Positions 1 through 7,700 of a DNA stretch of 13,423 bases are shown here, one piece after another. Location: the NCBI GenBank assembly GCA_023301205.1, contig JALZVC010000002.1:1-13423 (forward strand), in the 5' to 3' direction. A program made the translations under genes and the position numbers. This DNA is from Flavobacteriaceae bacterium (GTDB lineage: Bacteria; Bacteroidota; Bacteroidia; Flavobacteriales; Flavobacteriaceae). Numbering within the stretch: position 1 is the first letter of the stretch; every line of letters starts with the position of its first letter. The notes beneath the pieces were generated by a model. That model was given only the letters and a program-made list of their open reading frames with translations, searched no databases and was not told where the DNA came from.

Positions 1-965
1 TTGTTGATGCAGCAGCAGGATTCTTTAGCCCAGAGTTTTGGAATCTTGATAACCTAAGTATCGGTGCCTGGAAGGTGTTGCCGTTGGTTATTGTTTCTTA
101 CGGTGTTGGTCTATTAGTTGAATTTATCTTCGCAGTAATTAAAGGACACGAAGTAGAAGAAGGATACTTGGTTACGGGAATGCTTGTGCCATTAATTGTT
201 CCAGTAGATATCCCGCTATGGATGTTAGCTATCGCGGTTATATTTGGAGTAGTTATCGGTAAAGAAGTATTTGGTGGTACAGGTATGAATATCCTAAACC
301 CAGCATTAACCATACGTGCCTTCTTATTCTTTGCATATCCTACTTGGATGTCTGGAGATAAGGTTTGGGTAACTGGAGCAGTAGATACAGTAGGGCAACC
401 AGATGCTATTTCTGGAGAGACTATCTTAGGTAGTCTAGCACAAAATAATGCAGTAGATTGGAGTTTAATGGATCAGTTTTTAGGCTTTATCCCGGGTTCT
501 GTGGGAGAGACCTCAAAACTGCTAATTGTAATAGGAGCACTTATCTTGATCTTGTCAAAAATAGGAAGCTGGAGAATTATACTAAGTACACTACTAGGTG
601 CGCTTACAATGGGACTTATCTTTAATGGAGTAGTTAGTGCAGGATGGATAACAGATTCTAGTAAGTTCTTTGGTCTTATGGATGTTCCTTTCTGGCAGCA
701 TTTATTTATAGGTAGTATATTATTTGGAGCCGTATATATGGCGACAGATCCTGTGTCTGCCTCTCAAACTAATAAAGGAAAATGGATTTATGGATTTTTA
801 ATAGGATTCATCTCCATAATGATAAGAGTGTTTAATCCAGCTTATCCAGAAGGGGTTTTCTTGGCAATTTTATTAATGAATGTTTTTGCGCCTACAATAG
901 ATCATTATGTAGTGCAGGGCAATGTTAAGAAAAGAGCAAAACGTTTAAAAGTTAAAACAGCGTAG
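1..965 (+). CDS. nqrB: Na+-translocating NADH:quinone reductase subunit B (5' partial)
   Basis: Membrane subunit of Na+-NQR, which carries covalent FMN and riboflavin and takes part in quinone reduction and Na+ transfer. The reading frame is open to the window edge (first full codon at position 3, beginning VDAAAGFFSPEFW), so the GTG at 75 is internal and not the start. About 320 residues are visible; the family is usually about 400-415, so roughly the first 80-95 are missing. Family hallmarks are visible: GGTGMNILNPA, IPGSVGETS, the ATDPVSAS-T-GKW stretch and FNPAYPEGV-LAIL-MN-FAP near the C-terminus, with several hydrophobic helices between. The FMN-threonine motif reads DAISGETI, with the acceptor Thr codon at 420-422; the usual Ala before Thr is Glu here. 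The stop lies 2 bp before nqrC, which indicates one operon. Identity is secure; only the start is unseen. Confidence 0.96.
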   Translation, partial: VDAAAGFFSPEFWNLDNLSIGAWKVLPLVIVSYGVGLLVEFIFAVIKGHEVEEGYLVTGMLVPLIVPVDIPLWMLAIAVIFGVVIGKEVFGGTGMNILNPALTIRAFLFFAYPTWMSGDKVWVTGAVDTVGQPDAISGETILGSLAQNNAVDWSLMDQFLGFIPGSVGETSKLLIVIGALILILSKIGSWRIILSTLLGALTMGLIFNGVVSAGWITDSSKFFGLMDVPFWQHLFIGSILFGAVYMATDPVSASQTNKGKWIYGFLIGFISIMIRVFNPAYPEGVFLAILLMNVFAPTIDHYVVQGNVKKRAKRLKVKTA

Positions 966-967
966 TT

Positions 968-1717
968 ATGGCAATAGATAGAGATAAAAACAGCTACACA
1001 ATTATTTTTTCCGTTATTATGGTAGTAGTAGTGGGTTCATTACTTGCAGGTTTTGCGAGTGGGCTTAAACCAATGATTACCGTAAACATGGAAGCTGAAA
1101 AGCAACAAAACATTCTATATGCAATGAATGTTAATGATAATGAAGGTGCCAGTGATGTTGCCTTTATACCAACAGATGAGGTTGCGGCGGATTTTTCTAA
1201 ATATGTAACTAAGCAATTTGTTATTGAAGGAACTAAAACCACAGAAAATAACGAAGCCTACTTAATAGATATTAAGAAAGAAGCCAATAAAGCAAAGAAA
1301 GCAGGATACGTAAGAAAACTGCCTATTATGATCGGGGAGAAAGACGGGAAAGAAATTTACATAGTTCCGGTAAGAGGAAAAGGACTTTGGGATGCTATCT
1401 GGGGCTTTGTGGCGATGGATAAGACAATGACTATTCAAGGCGTTTATTTTGACCATAAAGGGGAGACTCCTGGACTTGGAGCAGAAATTAAGCAACGCTA
1501 TTTTATGGATGACTTTAAAGGTGAAAGCTTCCTTAACGGAAATGCCTTTGAAGGTATCGATGTTGCTAAGGGAAATAATGACCCTTTAAATAATGATAAA
1601 ACTGATTATGAGGTAGATGCCTTAGCAGGTGCTACTATTACCGGTGACGGTGTGGCAGCAATGTTAAAGAAAGACATCAAAATGTATGTACCTTACTTTA
1701 AATCTCTAAACAAATAA
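968..1717 (+). CDS. nqrC: Na+-translocating NADH:quinone reductase subunit C
   Basis: NqrC carries a covalent FMN that relays electrons between the NqrF/NqrD-E iron-sulfur centres and NqrB. The 249-residue protein has one N-terminal membrane helix (about residues 11-33) and a large extracytoplasmic FMN-binding domain. The FMN motif DALAGATITGDGV ends the domain, with acceptor Thr223 (codon 1634-1636); the canonical serine of S-G-A-T is alanine. The ETPGLGAEI segment (about residues 165-173) is another conserved FMN-domain feature. The gene starts 2 bp after the nqrB stop and ends 3 bp before nqrD, consistent with translational coupling. Length is close to typical family members (about 250-260). 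By family knowledge, flavinylation is done by ApbE, and a candidate gene lies at 9970-10980. Confidence 0.97.
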   Translation: MAIDRDKNSYTIIFSVIMVVVVGSLLAGFASGLKPMITVNMEAEKQQNILYAMNVNDNEGASDVAFIPTDEVAADFSKYVTKQFVIEGTKTTENNEAYLIDIKKEANKAKKAGYVRKLPIMIGEKDGKEIYIVPVRGKGLWDAIWGFVAMDKTMTIQGVYFDHKGETPGLGAEIKQRYFMDDFKGESFLNGNAFEGIDVAKGNNDPLNNDKTDYEVDALAGATITGDGVAAMLKKDIKMYVPYFKSLNK

Positions 1718-1720
1718 GCA

Positions 1721-2368
1721 ATGGGATTATTATCTAAAAAAGACGCAAAATTAATACTAGATCCATTAACAGACGACAACCCGATTACTATTCAAGTACT
1801 TGGTATTTGTTCGGCACTAGCAATTACTGCACAATTAAAGCCGTCAATTGTTATGGCAGTCTCTGTAATGTTTGTTTTAGGGCTAGGTAACGTAGTGATC
1901 TCTTTACTGAGAAACGTTATCCCTTCAAAAATTAGAATTATTGTGCAACTTATTGTTGTGGCAACACTTGTAATTATTGTAGATCAGGTATTAAAGGCAT
2001 TTGCTTATGAGTTAAGTAAAGAGCTTTCGGTATTTATTGGTTTGATTATTACTAACTGTATTATTATGGGACGTTTTGAGGCTTTTGCTTTAGGTAACAA
2101 ACCTTGGCCATCTTTTCTAGATGGAATAGGTAACTCATTAGGATACGGTGTTATATTAGTTATTGTTGGTTTCTTTAGAGAGTTACTAGGATCTGGTACC
2201 TTATTCGGTTTTAAAGTTTTAGGAGATCCTATTGCAAAAACTGGATTATATGCTATAGGTTATGAGAACAATGGATTTATGGTATTACCACCTATGGCAT
2301 TAATAGTAGTAGGTATAATTATTTGGGTACAGCGTAGTAGAAACCCAGCCTTAATTGAAGAGAATTAA
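1721..2368 (+). CDS. nqrD: Na+-translocating NADH:quinone reductase subunit D
   Basis: Integral membrane subunit of 215 residues with about six hydrophobic helices. NqrD pairs with NqrE as an inverted-topology couple related to RnfE/RnfA. Two cysteines sit where the family places ligands of the NqrD-NqrE iron-sulfur centre: Cys30 in VLGICSALA and Cys113 in ITNCIIMGRFEAFA. Other family segments are GNVVISLLRN-IPS-IRI, KPWPSFLDGIGNSLGYG and FFRELLGSGTLFG. The charged cytoplasmic N-terminus (LLSKKDAKLILDPL) and the ATG 3 bp after the nqrC stop support the start. The 67-bp gap to nqrE is the longest break inside the visible operon. Confidence 0.97.
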   Translation: MGLLSKKDAKLILDPLTDDNPITIQVLGICSALAITAQLKPSIVMAVSVMFVLGLGNVVISLLRNVIPSKIRIIVQLIVVATLVIIVDQVLKAFAYELSKELSVFIGLIITNCIIMGRFEAFALGNKPWPSFLDGIGNSLGYGVILVIVGFFRELLGSGTLFGFKVLGDPIAKTGLYAIGYENNGFMVLPPMALIVVGIIIWVQRSRNPALIEEN

Positions 2369-2403
2369 TATATTTTCAATCAATAAATTAAAAAGTTTAA
2401 AAT

Positions 2404-2421
2404 AGATTTCTTCGGAAATTT
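2404..2421 (+). promoter_or_regulatory. UUCG-capped hairpin in the nqrD-nqrE spacer
   Basis: The spacer 2369-2435 is almost pure A/T apart from a compact inverted repeat. Arms 2404-2410 (AGATTTC) and 2415-2421 (GAAATTT) pair over 7 bp with one G-U, closing a C(UUCG)G tetraloop, an exceptionally stable RNA loop. No T-run follows on the + strand (the next bases are TAAAAAATAAAAAA), so this is not a standard terminator. It ends 14 nt before the nqrE ATG. Possible roles, all inferred, are an RNA-processing or stability element setting nqrE-F dosage, or control of nqrE initiation. Confidence 0.45.
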
Positions 2422-2435
2422 TAAAAAATAAAAAA

Positions 2436-3200
2436 ATGTTAGAACACATTGAACTTTTCTTTAAATCAATCTTTGTTGACAACATGGTATTTGCATATTT
2501 CCTTGGAATGTGTTCTTATCTAGCGGTATCTAAAAAAGTGACTACAGCCGTAGGACTTGGAGCTGCAGTAATATTTGTATTGACCGTAACAGTGCCTTTA
2601 AACTGGTTCTTGGATCAATATATTTTGCAGCCGGGCGCATTAGCTTGGTTAGACGGTAATCGTGCCACACCAGAGTTAAGTGCTTATGCAGATTACGACT
2701 TAAGCTTTTTGTCATTTATTCTTTTTATTGCAACTATTGCAACAATGGTTCAGCTAGTTGAGATTATTGTAGAAAAGTTTTCTCCTTCATTGTATAATTC
2801 TTTGGGTATTTTCTTACCCCTTATTGCAGTAAATTGTGCGATTCTTGGAGGGTCATTATTTATGCAATCAAGAGAAATTGAAACTGCAGGATTGGCTTTA
2901 AATTATGGTTTTAGTTCAGGGATAGGATGGTTCTTAGCCATTGTAGCTATTGCAGCAATTCGTGAAAAAATTAGATACAGTAATGTGCCAGCACCATTAA
3001 GAGGACTAGGAATTACATTTATTATCACTGGTTTAATGGCTATTGGTTTTATGAGTTTTGGAGGTATGCTTACTGGTGGGGATGATGAAGCTCCTTCAGC
3101 AGAAGGGCAGGCAGAAAAGGGTGGAGCAATTATTAAGGAAACACCAAATGATTTATCTGAAATCGTTAGTATTTCAGAAGTAACAGAAATAACAGAATAA
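2436..3200 (+). CDS. nqrE: Na+-translocating NADH:quinone reductase subunit E, with insertion and acidic C-terminal tail
   Basis: Membrane subunit partnering NqrD. Cys26 ([10 protein letters not shown]) and Cys134 ([11 protein letters not shown]) match the family's iron-sulfur ligand positions. At 254 residues it is longer than the roughly 200-residue proteobacterial form. The extra length lies in two places: a hydrophilic insertion in the loop around residues 63-88 ([20 protein letters not shown]), which explains the second Cys being about 14 residues later than in Vibrio, and an acidic tail of about 42 residues from Thr213 ([18 protein letters not shown] through the end, ending TEITE). The insertion is, as far as I recall, common in Flavobacteriia; the tail is less certain. 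The start ATG follows an A-rich run and no Shine-Dalgarno sequence is visible. The stop lies 1 bp before nqrF. Confidence 0.96.
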   Translation: MLEHIELFFKSIFVDNMVFAYFLGMCSYLAVSKKVTTAVGLGAAVIFVLTVTVPLNWFLDQYILQPGALAWLDGNRATPELSAYADYDLSFLSFILFIATIATMVQLVEIIVEKFSPSLYNSLGIFLPLIAVNCAILGGSLFMQSREIETAGLALNYGFSSGIGWFLAIVAIAAIREKIRYSNVPAPLRGLGITFIITGLMAIGFMSFGGMLTGGDDEAPSAEGQAEKGGAIIKETPNDLSEIVSISEVTEITE

Positions 3201-3201
3201 T

Positions 3202-4509
3202 ATGTTTTTAGCAGCAAGTATTACAGGAGTCGTTTTAGCAACTGTTGTCGCATTTTTAGTGTTGACATTATTGTTAGTTGCGTTATTATTGTTTACCAAA
3301 CAAAAACTATCTCCATCGGGGCCAGTTACCATTACAATTAATGGGGAGAAAGAACTAGAAGTAGCAAGTGGAGATACTTTACTAACTACCCTAGGAGCAA
3401 ACAAGATTTTCTTACCATCAGCTTGTGGTGGTGGAGGTACTTGTATCCAGTGTGAATGTCACGTTCTTGATGGTGGAGGAGAAGCTTTACCAACAGAGAC
3501 ACCGCACTTTTCTAGAAAAGAATTGAAAGATGGAGCGCGTTTATCTTGTCAGGTAAAAGTAAAGCAGAATATGAATATCACCATCCCAGAAGAAGTTTTT
3601 GGGATTAAGAAATGGGACGCTGTTGTAGTACGTAACTATAACGTAGCATCATTTATTAAAGAATTTGTAGTAGAGATCCCTCAGGATATGAATTACAAAG
3701 CAGGTGGATATATACAGATTGAAATTCCTGAATGTGAAGTGAAGTTCGCAGATATGGATATTACGGCACACCCTGAAGAGCATAATGACCCAGAAATGTT
3801 TAAGGCAGAATGGGACAAGTTTGGTTTATGGCCGCTAGTAATGAAAAACAAGGAAGTGGTAGAAAGAGCTTATTCAATGGCTTCTTATCCTGCAGAAGGG
3901 CGCGAGATTATGTTAAATGTACGTATTGCTTCGCCACCTTGGGATAGAGCTAAAAATCAATGGATGGATGTAAATCCTGGTGTTGCATCTTCTTATATCT
4001 TTGGATTAAAGAAAGGTGATAAGTGTGTAATTTCTGGACCTTACGGTGAGTTCTTTATCAACCCTTCAGAAAGCGAAATGCTTTACGTAGGTGGTGGAGC
4101 AGGAATGGCACCTATGCGTTCTCACTTGTATCACTTATTCCGTACATTAAAGACTGGAAGAAAAGTAACGTACTGGTATGGTGGACGTTCTAAAAGAGAA
4201 TTATTTTACTTAGATCATTTCTTAAAATTAGAGAAAGATTTTCCAAACTTTAAATTCTACTTGGCACTTTCTGAGCCAGCAGAAGAAGATAACTGGAAAG
4301 TAAAAGATAGTATAGAAGGAGAAGGAGACGGTTTTGTAGGGTTTATCCACCAAGTTGTAATTGATAACTATTTAAATCTACACGACTCACCAGAAGATAT
4401 AGAGTTATATTTCTGTGGACCACCATTAATGAACCAAGCGGTTCAAAAAATGGGAGAAGATTTTGGTATTCCAGATGAGCATATTCGCTTTGACGATTTT
4501 GGAGGGTAA
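3202..4509 (+). CDS. nqrF: Na+-translocating NADH:quinone reductase subunit F
   Basis: Electron-entry subunit: it oxidises NADH at the cytoplasmic face and passes electrons via FAD to a [2Fe-2S] centre. The 435 residues comprise an N-terminal membrane anchor (about 2-30), a ferredoxin domain with ligands Cys75, Cys81, Cys84 and Cys116 (C-x5-C-x2-C...C), an FAD-binding domain with R222-A-Y224-S225, and an NAD(P)H-binding domain with GGGAGMAP at 297-304 and CGPPLMNQAV from Cys405. It ends in the typical FDDFGG. All cofactor motifs are intact. The gene begins 1 bp after the nqrE stop and is last in the operon, followed 23 bp later by a terminator hairpin. Confidence 0.98.
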   Translation: MFLAASITGVVLATVVAFLVLTLLLVALLLFTKQKLSPSGPVTITINGEKELEVASGDTLLTTLGANKIFLPSACGGGGTCIQCECHVLDGGGEALPTETPHFSRKELKDGARLSCQVKVKQNMNITIPEEVFGIKKWDAVVVRNYNVASFIKEFVVEIPQDMNYKAGGYIQIEIPECEVKFADMDITAHPEEHNDPEMFKAEWDKFGLWPLVMKNKEVVERAYSMASYPAEGREIMLNVRIASPPWDRAKNQWMDVNPGVASSYIFGLKKGDKCVISGPYGEFFINPSESEMLYVGGGAGMAPMRSHLYHLFRTLKTGRKVTYWYGGRSKRELFYLDHFLKLEKDFPNFKFYLALSEPAEEDNWKVKDSIEGEGDGFVGFIHQVVIDNYLNLHDSPEDIELYFCGPPLMNQAVQKMGEDFGIPDEHIRFDDFGG

Positions 4510-4532
4510 TAACTTCAGAACTATTATATATC

Positions 4533-4575
4533 TAAGCCGCTTTCACTTTATGAGAGCGGCTTACTTATTTATATT
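4533..4575 (+). terminator. Intrinsic terminator of the nqr operon
   Basis: Arms 4533-4545 (TAAGCCGCTTTCA) and 4551-4563 (TGAGAGCGGCTTA) pair over 13 bp with one G-T wobble around a 5-nt loop (CTTTA). A T-rich stretch (CTTATTTATATTCTTTA) follows. It lies just after the nqrF stop and nothing else is encoded there, so it most likely ends the nqr transcript. The T-tract is interrupted, so efficiency is uncertain. Confidence 0.85.
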
Positions 4576-4724
4576 CTTTAATATCTATAGATATAGTGCC
4601 TTGGTTTTTATTATTTTTTATCGATTAAATTAATTTTTATCGGGTAAAATACTATTTTAGTGTATATTATCGTTATTTTAGCCTGGTATAGAATAATTTT
4701 TTTTCTTAATTAATTCTAAGTAAA
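4564..4724 (+). promoter_or_regulatory. AT-rich leader of the metalloprotease gene with palindrome and direct repeat
   Basis: This 161-bp spacer between the nqr terminator and the protease ATG must hold the protease promoter, because transcription is stopped just upstream. I see no convincing Bacteroidota promoter (TTTG near -33 with TAnnTTTG near -7). It does contain a perfect 14-bp palindrome ATATCTATAGATAT at 4581-4594 and an imperfect direct repeat, TTTTTATCGATTAAA (4615-4629) and TTTTTATCGGGTAAA (4634-4648), 13 of 15 identical with 19-bp spacing. A weaker third ATCG-centred copy lies near 4667-4675. Function is inferred only. Confidence 0.4.
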
Positions 4725-7700
4725 ATGAAAAAGTCGATCCTAATTTCTTTAGCATCTTTTGTGTGTTTCTTTTTACTGTTGTTGACAGTAAACTATGATG
4801 CTAGTGTCCAATTTCCTATAACAGAAAATGAACCTGTAATTGATATGGGGATATCAAATGAACAAGCAGCGGTTAAAAGAAAAAATGCTGCATTATCATT
4901 AGTAAAACCGCATTTACAAGCTTACTTAAAACAAGCAATAAAGCAAACTAGTATAGATGCACAAGGTTTTGTTGGGTTCCCAGCAACTTGTTTTGCTCCA
5001 GATACAGATAAAAAATATATAGATGCATTTTATAATAATAGAACTGCACTCGCAAACAGCTTAAGAATTCAGCAGGATACTAGATTTAATGCTCCAGCTC
5101 GTTGGGCTTTTACCGCAACAGATGGGGGCGGTCTCGCGCAAGGAGATTTTACAACGCTAACATGGAGTTATGTTGCAGATGGTACACCTATAGGTAATGG
5201 TGGTTGTGGCGTTCCTGGAGAATCTACTGACGACAGTAATTTTATAGCTTTCTTTAATAGTATCTACGGGCCGCCTACTACACCAGGAGATTTTACAACA
5301 GCTCCTTGGCACAATGTTTTTGTGAGTATGTTTAATTCTTGGTCTGATGCTAGCGGATTAATCTTTGTTTATGAACCCAATGATGATGGTGCTACTATAA
5401 CTAGCGCCCCTGGATTATTAAGTGTTAGAGGTGATTTTCGTATCTCAGGTCACGCACTTGATGGTAACAGTAATGTGCTAGCGTGTAATTATTTCCCTGA
5501 AAATGGTGATATGATTATTGATACATCAGATAATTTTTATGCAAATAGCCCAGGTATAGGCACAACAAATGTTTTAACTCATGAAATTGGTCACGGTTTA
5601 GGTATTGCTCACGTATGTCCGATAGAACAAACTAAATTAATGGAGCCTTTTGTAACGACAGCATTTACTGGGCCACAGGAAGATGATATTCTTGCTACAA
5701 ACAGACTTTATGGAGATCCAGAAGGAGATAATGATACTTCAGCTACGGCTTCTTTTTTAGGTGCTACTAGTAATCCTGCATCGTATTCAAAATTACAACA
5801 CAGTATTGATGATACTGGAGATGTAGATTATTTTTCTTTTACAATAAATGAGTCTACTATACTTTCTGCTTCGCTTACACCTTCGGGCTCAACCTACTTA
5901 GATGGAATCCAAAATAATGATGGAAGTTGTTCTGCTGGGTCTCTTTTTAACGCCTTGGAGGTTTCAGACTTGATGATTGAAATTCTAAGTACTAATGGGT
6001 CTTCAGTAATTGCTACTGGAGATACAAATGGAGTGGGTACGAGTGAAAATCTTGCAGGGGTAGGCTTGCCAATTGCTGGCACTTATTTTGTGCGCGTGAG
6101 ACAACAAGGTGCGTCTGTTAGTAATGTTCAAATGTATGATCTTGATGTGTCATTAACAGCGGGGCAAGTAGATGAAAATGACGTAGCAGTTACTGCAATC
6201 ATAGCGCCAGAAGCAGTAGAAACTGGATTGACAAATGCAGAGCAAATACAAATCACCTTATCAAATTTAGGAGGGTTATCGCAATCCAATATCCCCTACG
6301 AGGTAACTGTAAATGGTGTAGTGATGGCAACAGAAACATATGCGCCTAGTATTGCAAGTGGTACCTCTATTAACATTACTGTGCCTACAGCTATAGATTT
6401 ATCTGCATTTACTACCTATGATATTTGTGCAAAAACAGTATTAGTCGCAGATGAGAATACGACCAATGATGAAACCTGTAAAACAGTTGTTCATATTAAC
6501 TCTTATTGTATACCAACTACAAACACAGGTTGTAATGTAGATGGTATTAAACAATTTGTTTTAGGTACTATAAATGTAGATGATGGGGGGAGTGGTTGCA
6601 ATACAGATCCAGGCGCCCCTCAAGGGTATTCAAATAGAACCAATCTGATTACAGACTTAGATAGAAGAACTACTTTTAATATGCACACATTACAAGCTTC
6701 TACACTATGGAATAATGAACGTATAAAAGTGTGGATAGATCTAAATAATAATGGACTCTTTACAGACCAGGGCGAAGAAGTCCTTAATGCTGCTTTTACG
6801 GTCCCAGAAGGAACTTTAGAAGATTTTATTATTACTGTGCCAACGAGTACATCATTAGGTGTAAAGACATTGAGAGCAAGAGCTTTTGATCCTGTCGAAG
6901 ACCCTATAACACTAGGGCCATGTGATGATATCACTTTTGGTGAAACCCAAGATTATCTCGTTAATATTGTAGATCCTACAGCAACTTGCACAGGTGCAAC
7001 GATAACCTGGATTGAATCTGGATGGATAGGAGGTGTAGCTCCTGGGCCTAATGATGCTGCAATAATAAATGGCACTTATGATACGGGTATGGCAGGTAAT
7101 ATCGATGTATGTGAGCTCACTATAAATACAGGGGTTACGCTAACGGTAATTGCAAATACATTTGTGCGAACTCAAAATGATATTAATGTAGATGGAACAT
7201 TATTAGTAAACCATCAAGGAAGTGTCGTGCAAGTTGACGATGATGCTTTAACAACTAACAATGGGACAATAAATGTACTCACGGAGACACTATCTTTAAA
7301 ACCACGAGATTTTGTAGCCTTTGGTAGCCCAATGACAGTTGTAACTCGAGAAGGGGAACTAGCTCCAGTAAATCGGGTTTTTGAACACATAACAGCTAAT
7401 TTTTTAGCGTTCCCTGGTATTTCAGGATTTAACTTTTTAGATGATAATTTTGATAATCACCTACCTCATACAGGAATTCTCAAACCTGGAGAGGGTTATT
7501 TTATTAGACCACGACCTATAAATGCCACGGGTAACGAAGTTTATTCTGAAACTTTTACAACAGGAACACTTAACTCTGGTGATATAACATTTACAGTAGG
7601 CTTTAATGGTTCACAAGGTGATAGCTATAATTTACTTGCAAATCCATATGCTTCTGCTATTGATGCAAGAGTATTTATCACGGAAAATAGTATGGTAAAT

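Noticed and set aside
75..965. nqrB starting at the GTG at 75
   Set aside because: The same frame is open to the window edge and encodes family-like sequence (VDAAAGFFSPEFW), so the gene is truncated by the window, not short.
2369..2435. Internal terminator between nqrD and nqrE
   Set aside because: The hairpin lacks a following T-run on the + strand, and nqrE-F belong to the same complex, so termination here is unlikely.
2903..3217. 104-codon antisense reading frame over the nqrE 3' end
   Set aside because: Opposite strand of a secure nqr gene, with no recognisable protein features.
6620..6934. 104-codon antisense reading frame inside the protease gene
   Set aside because: Shadow of the protease; the encoded sequence has no family features, and the sense frame has clear GEVED-type motifs.
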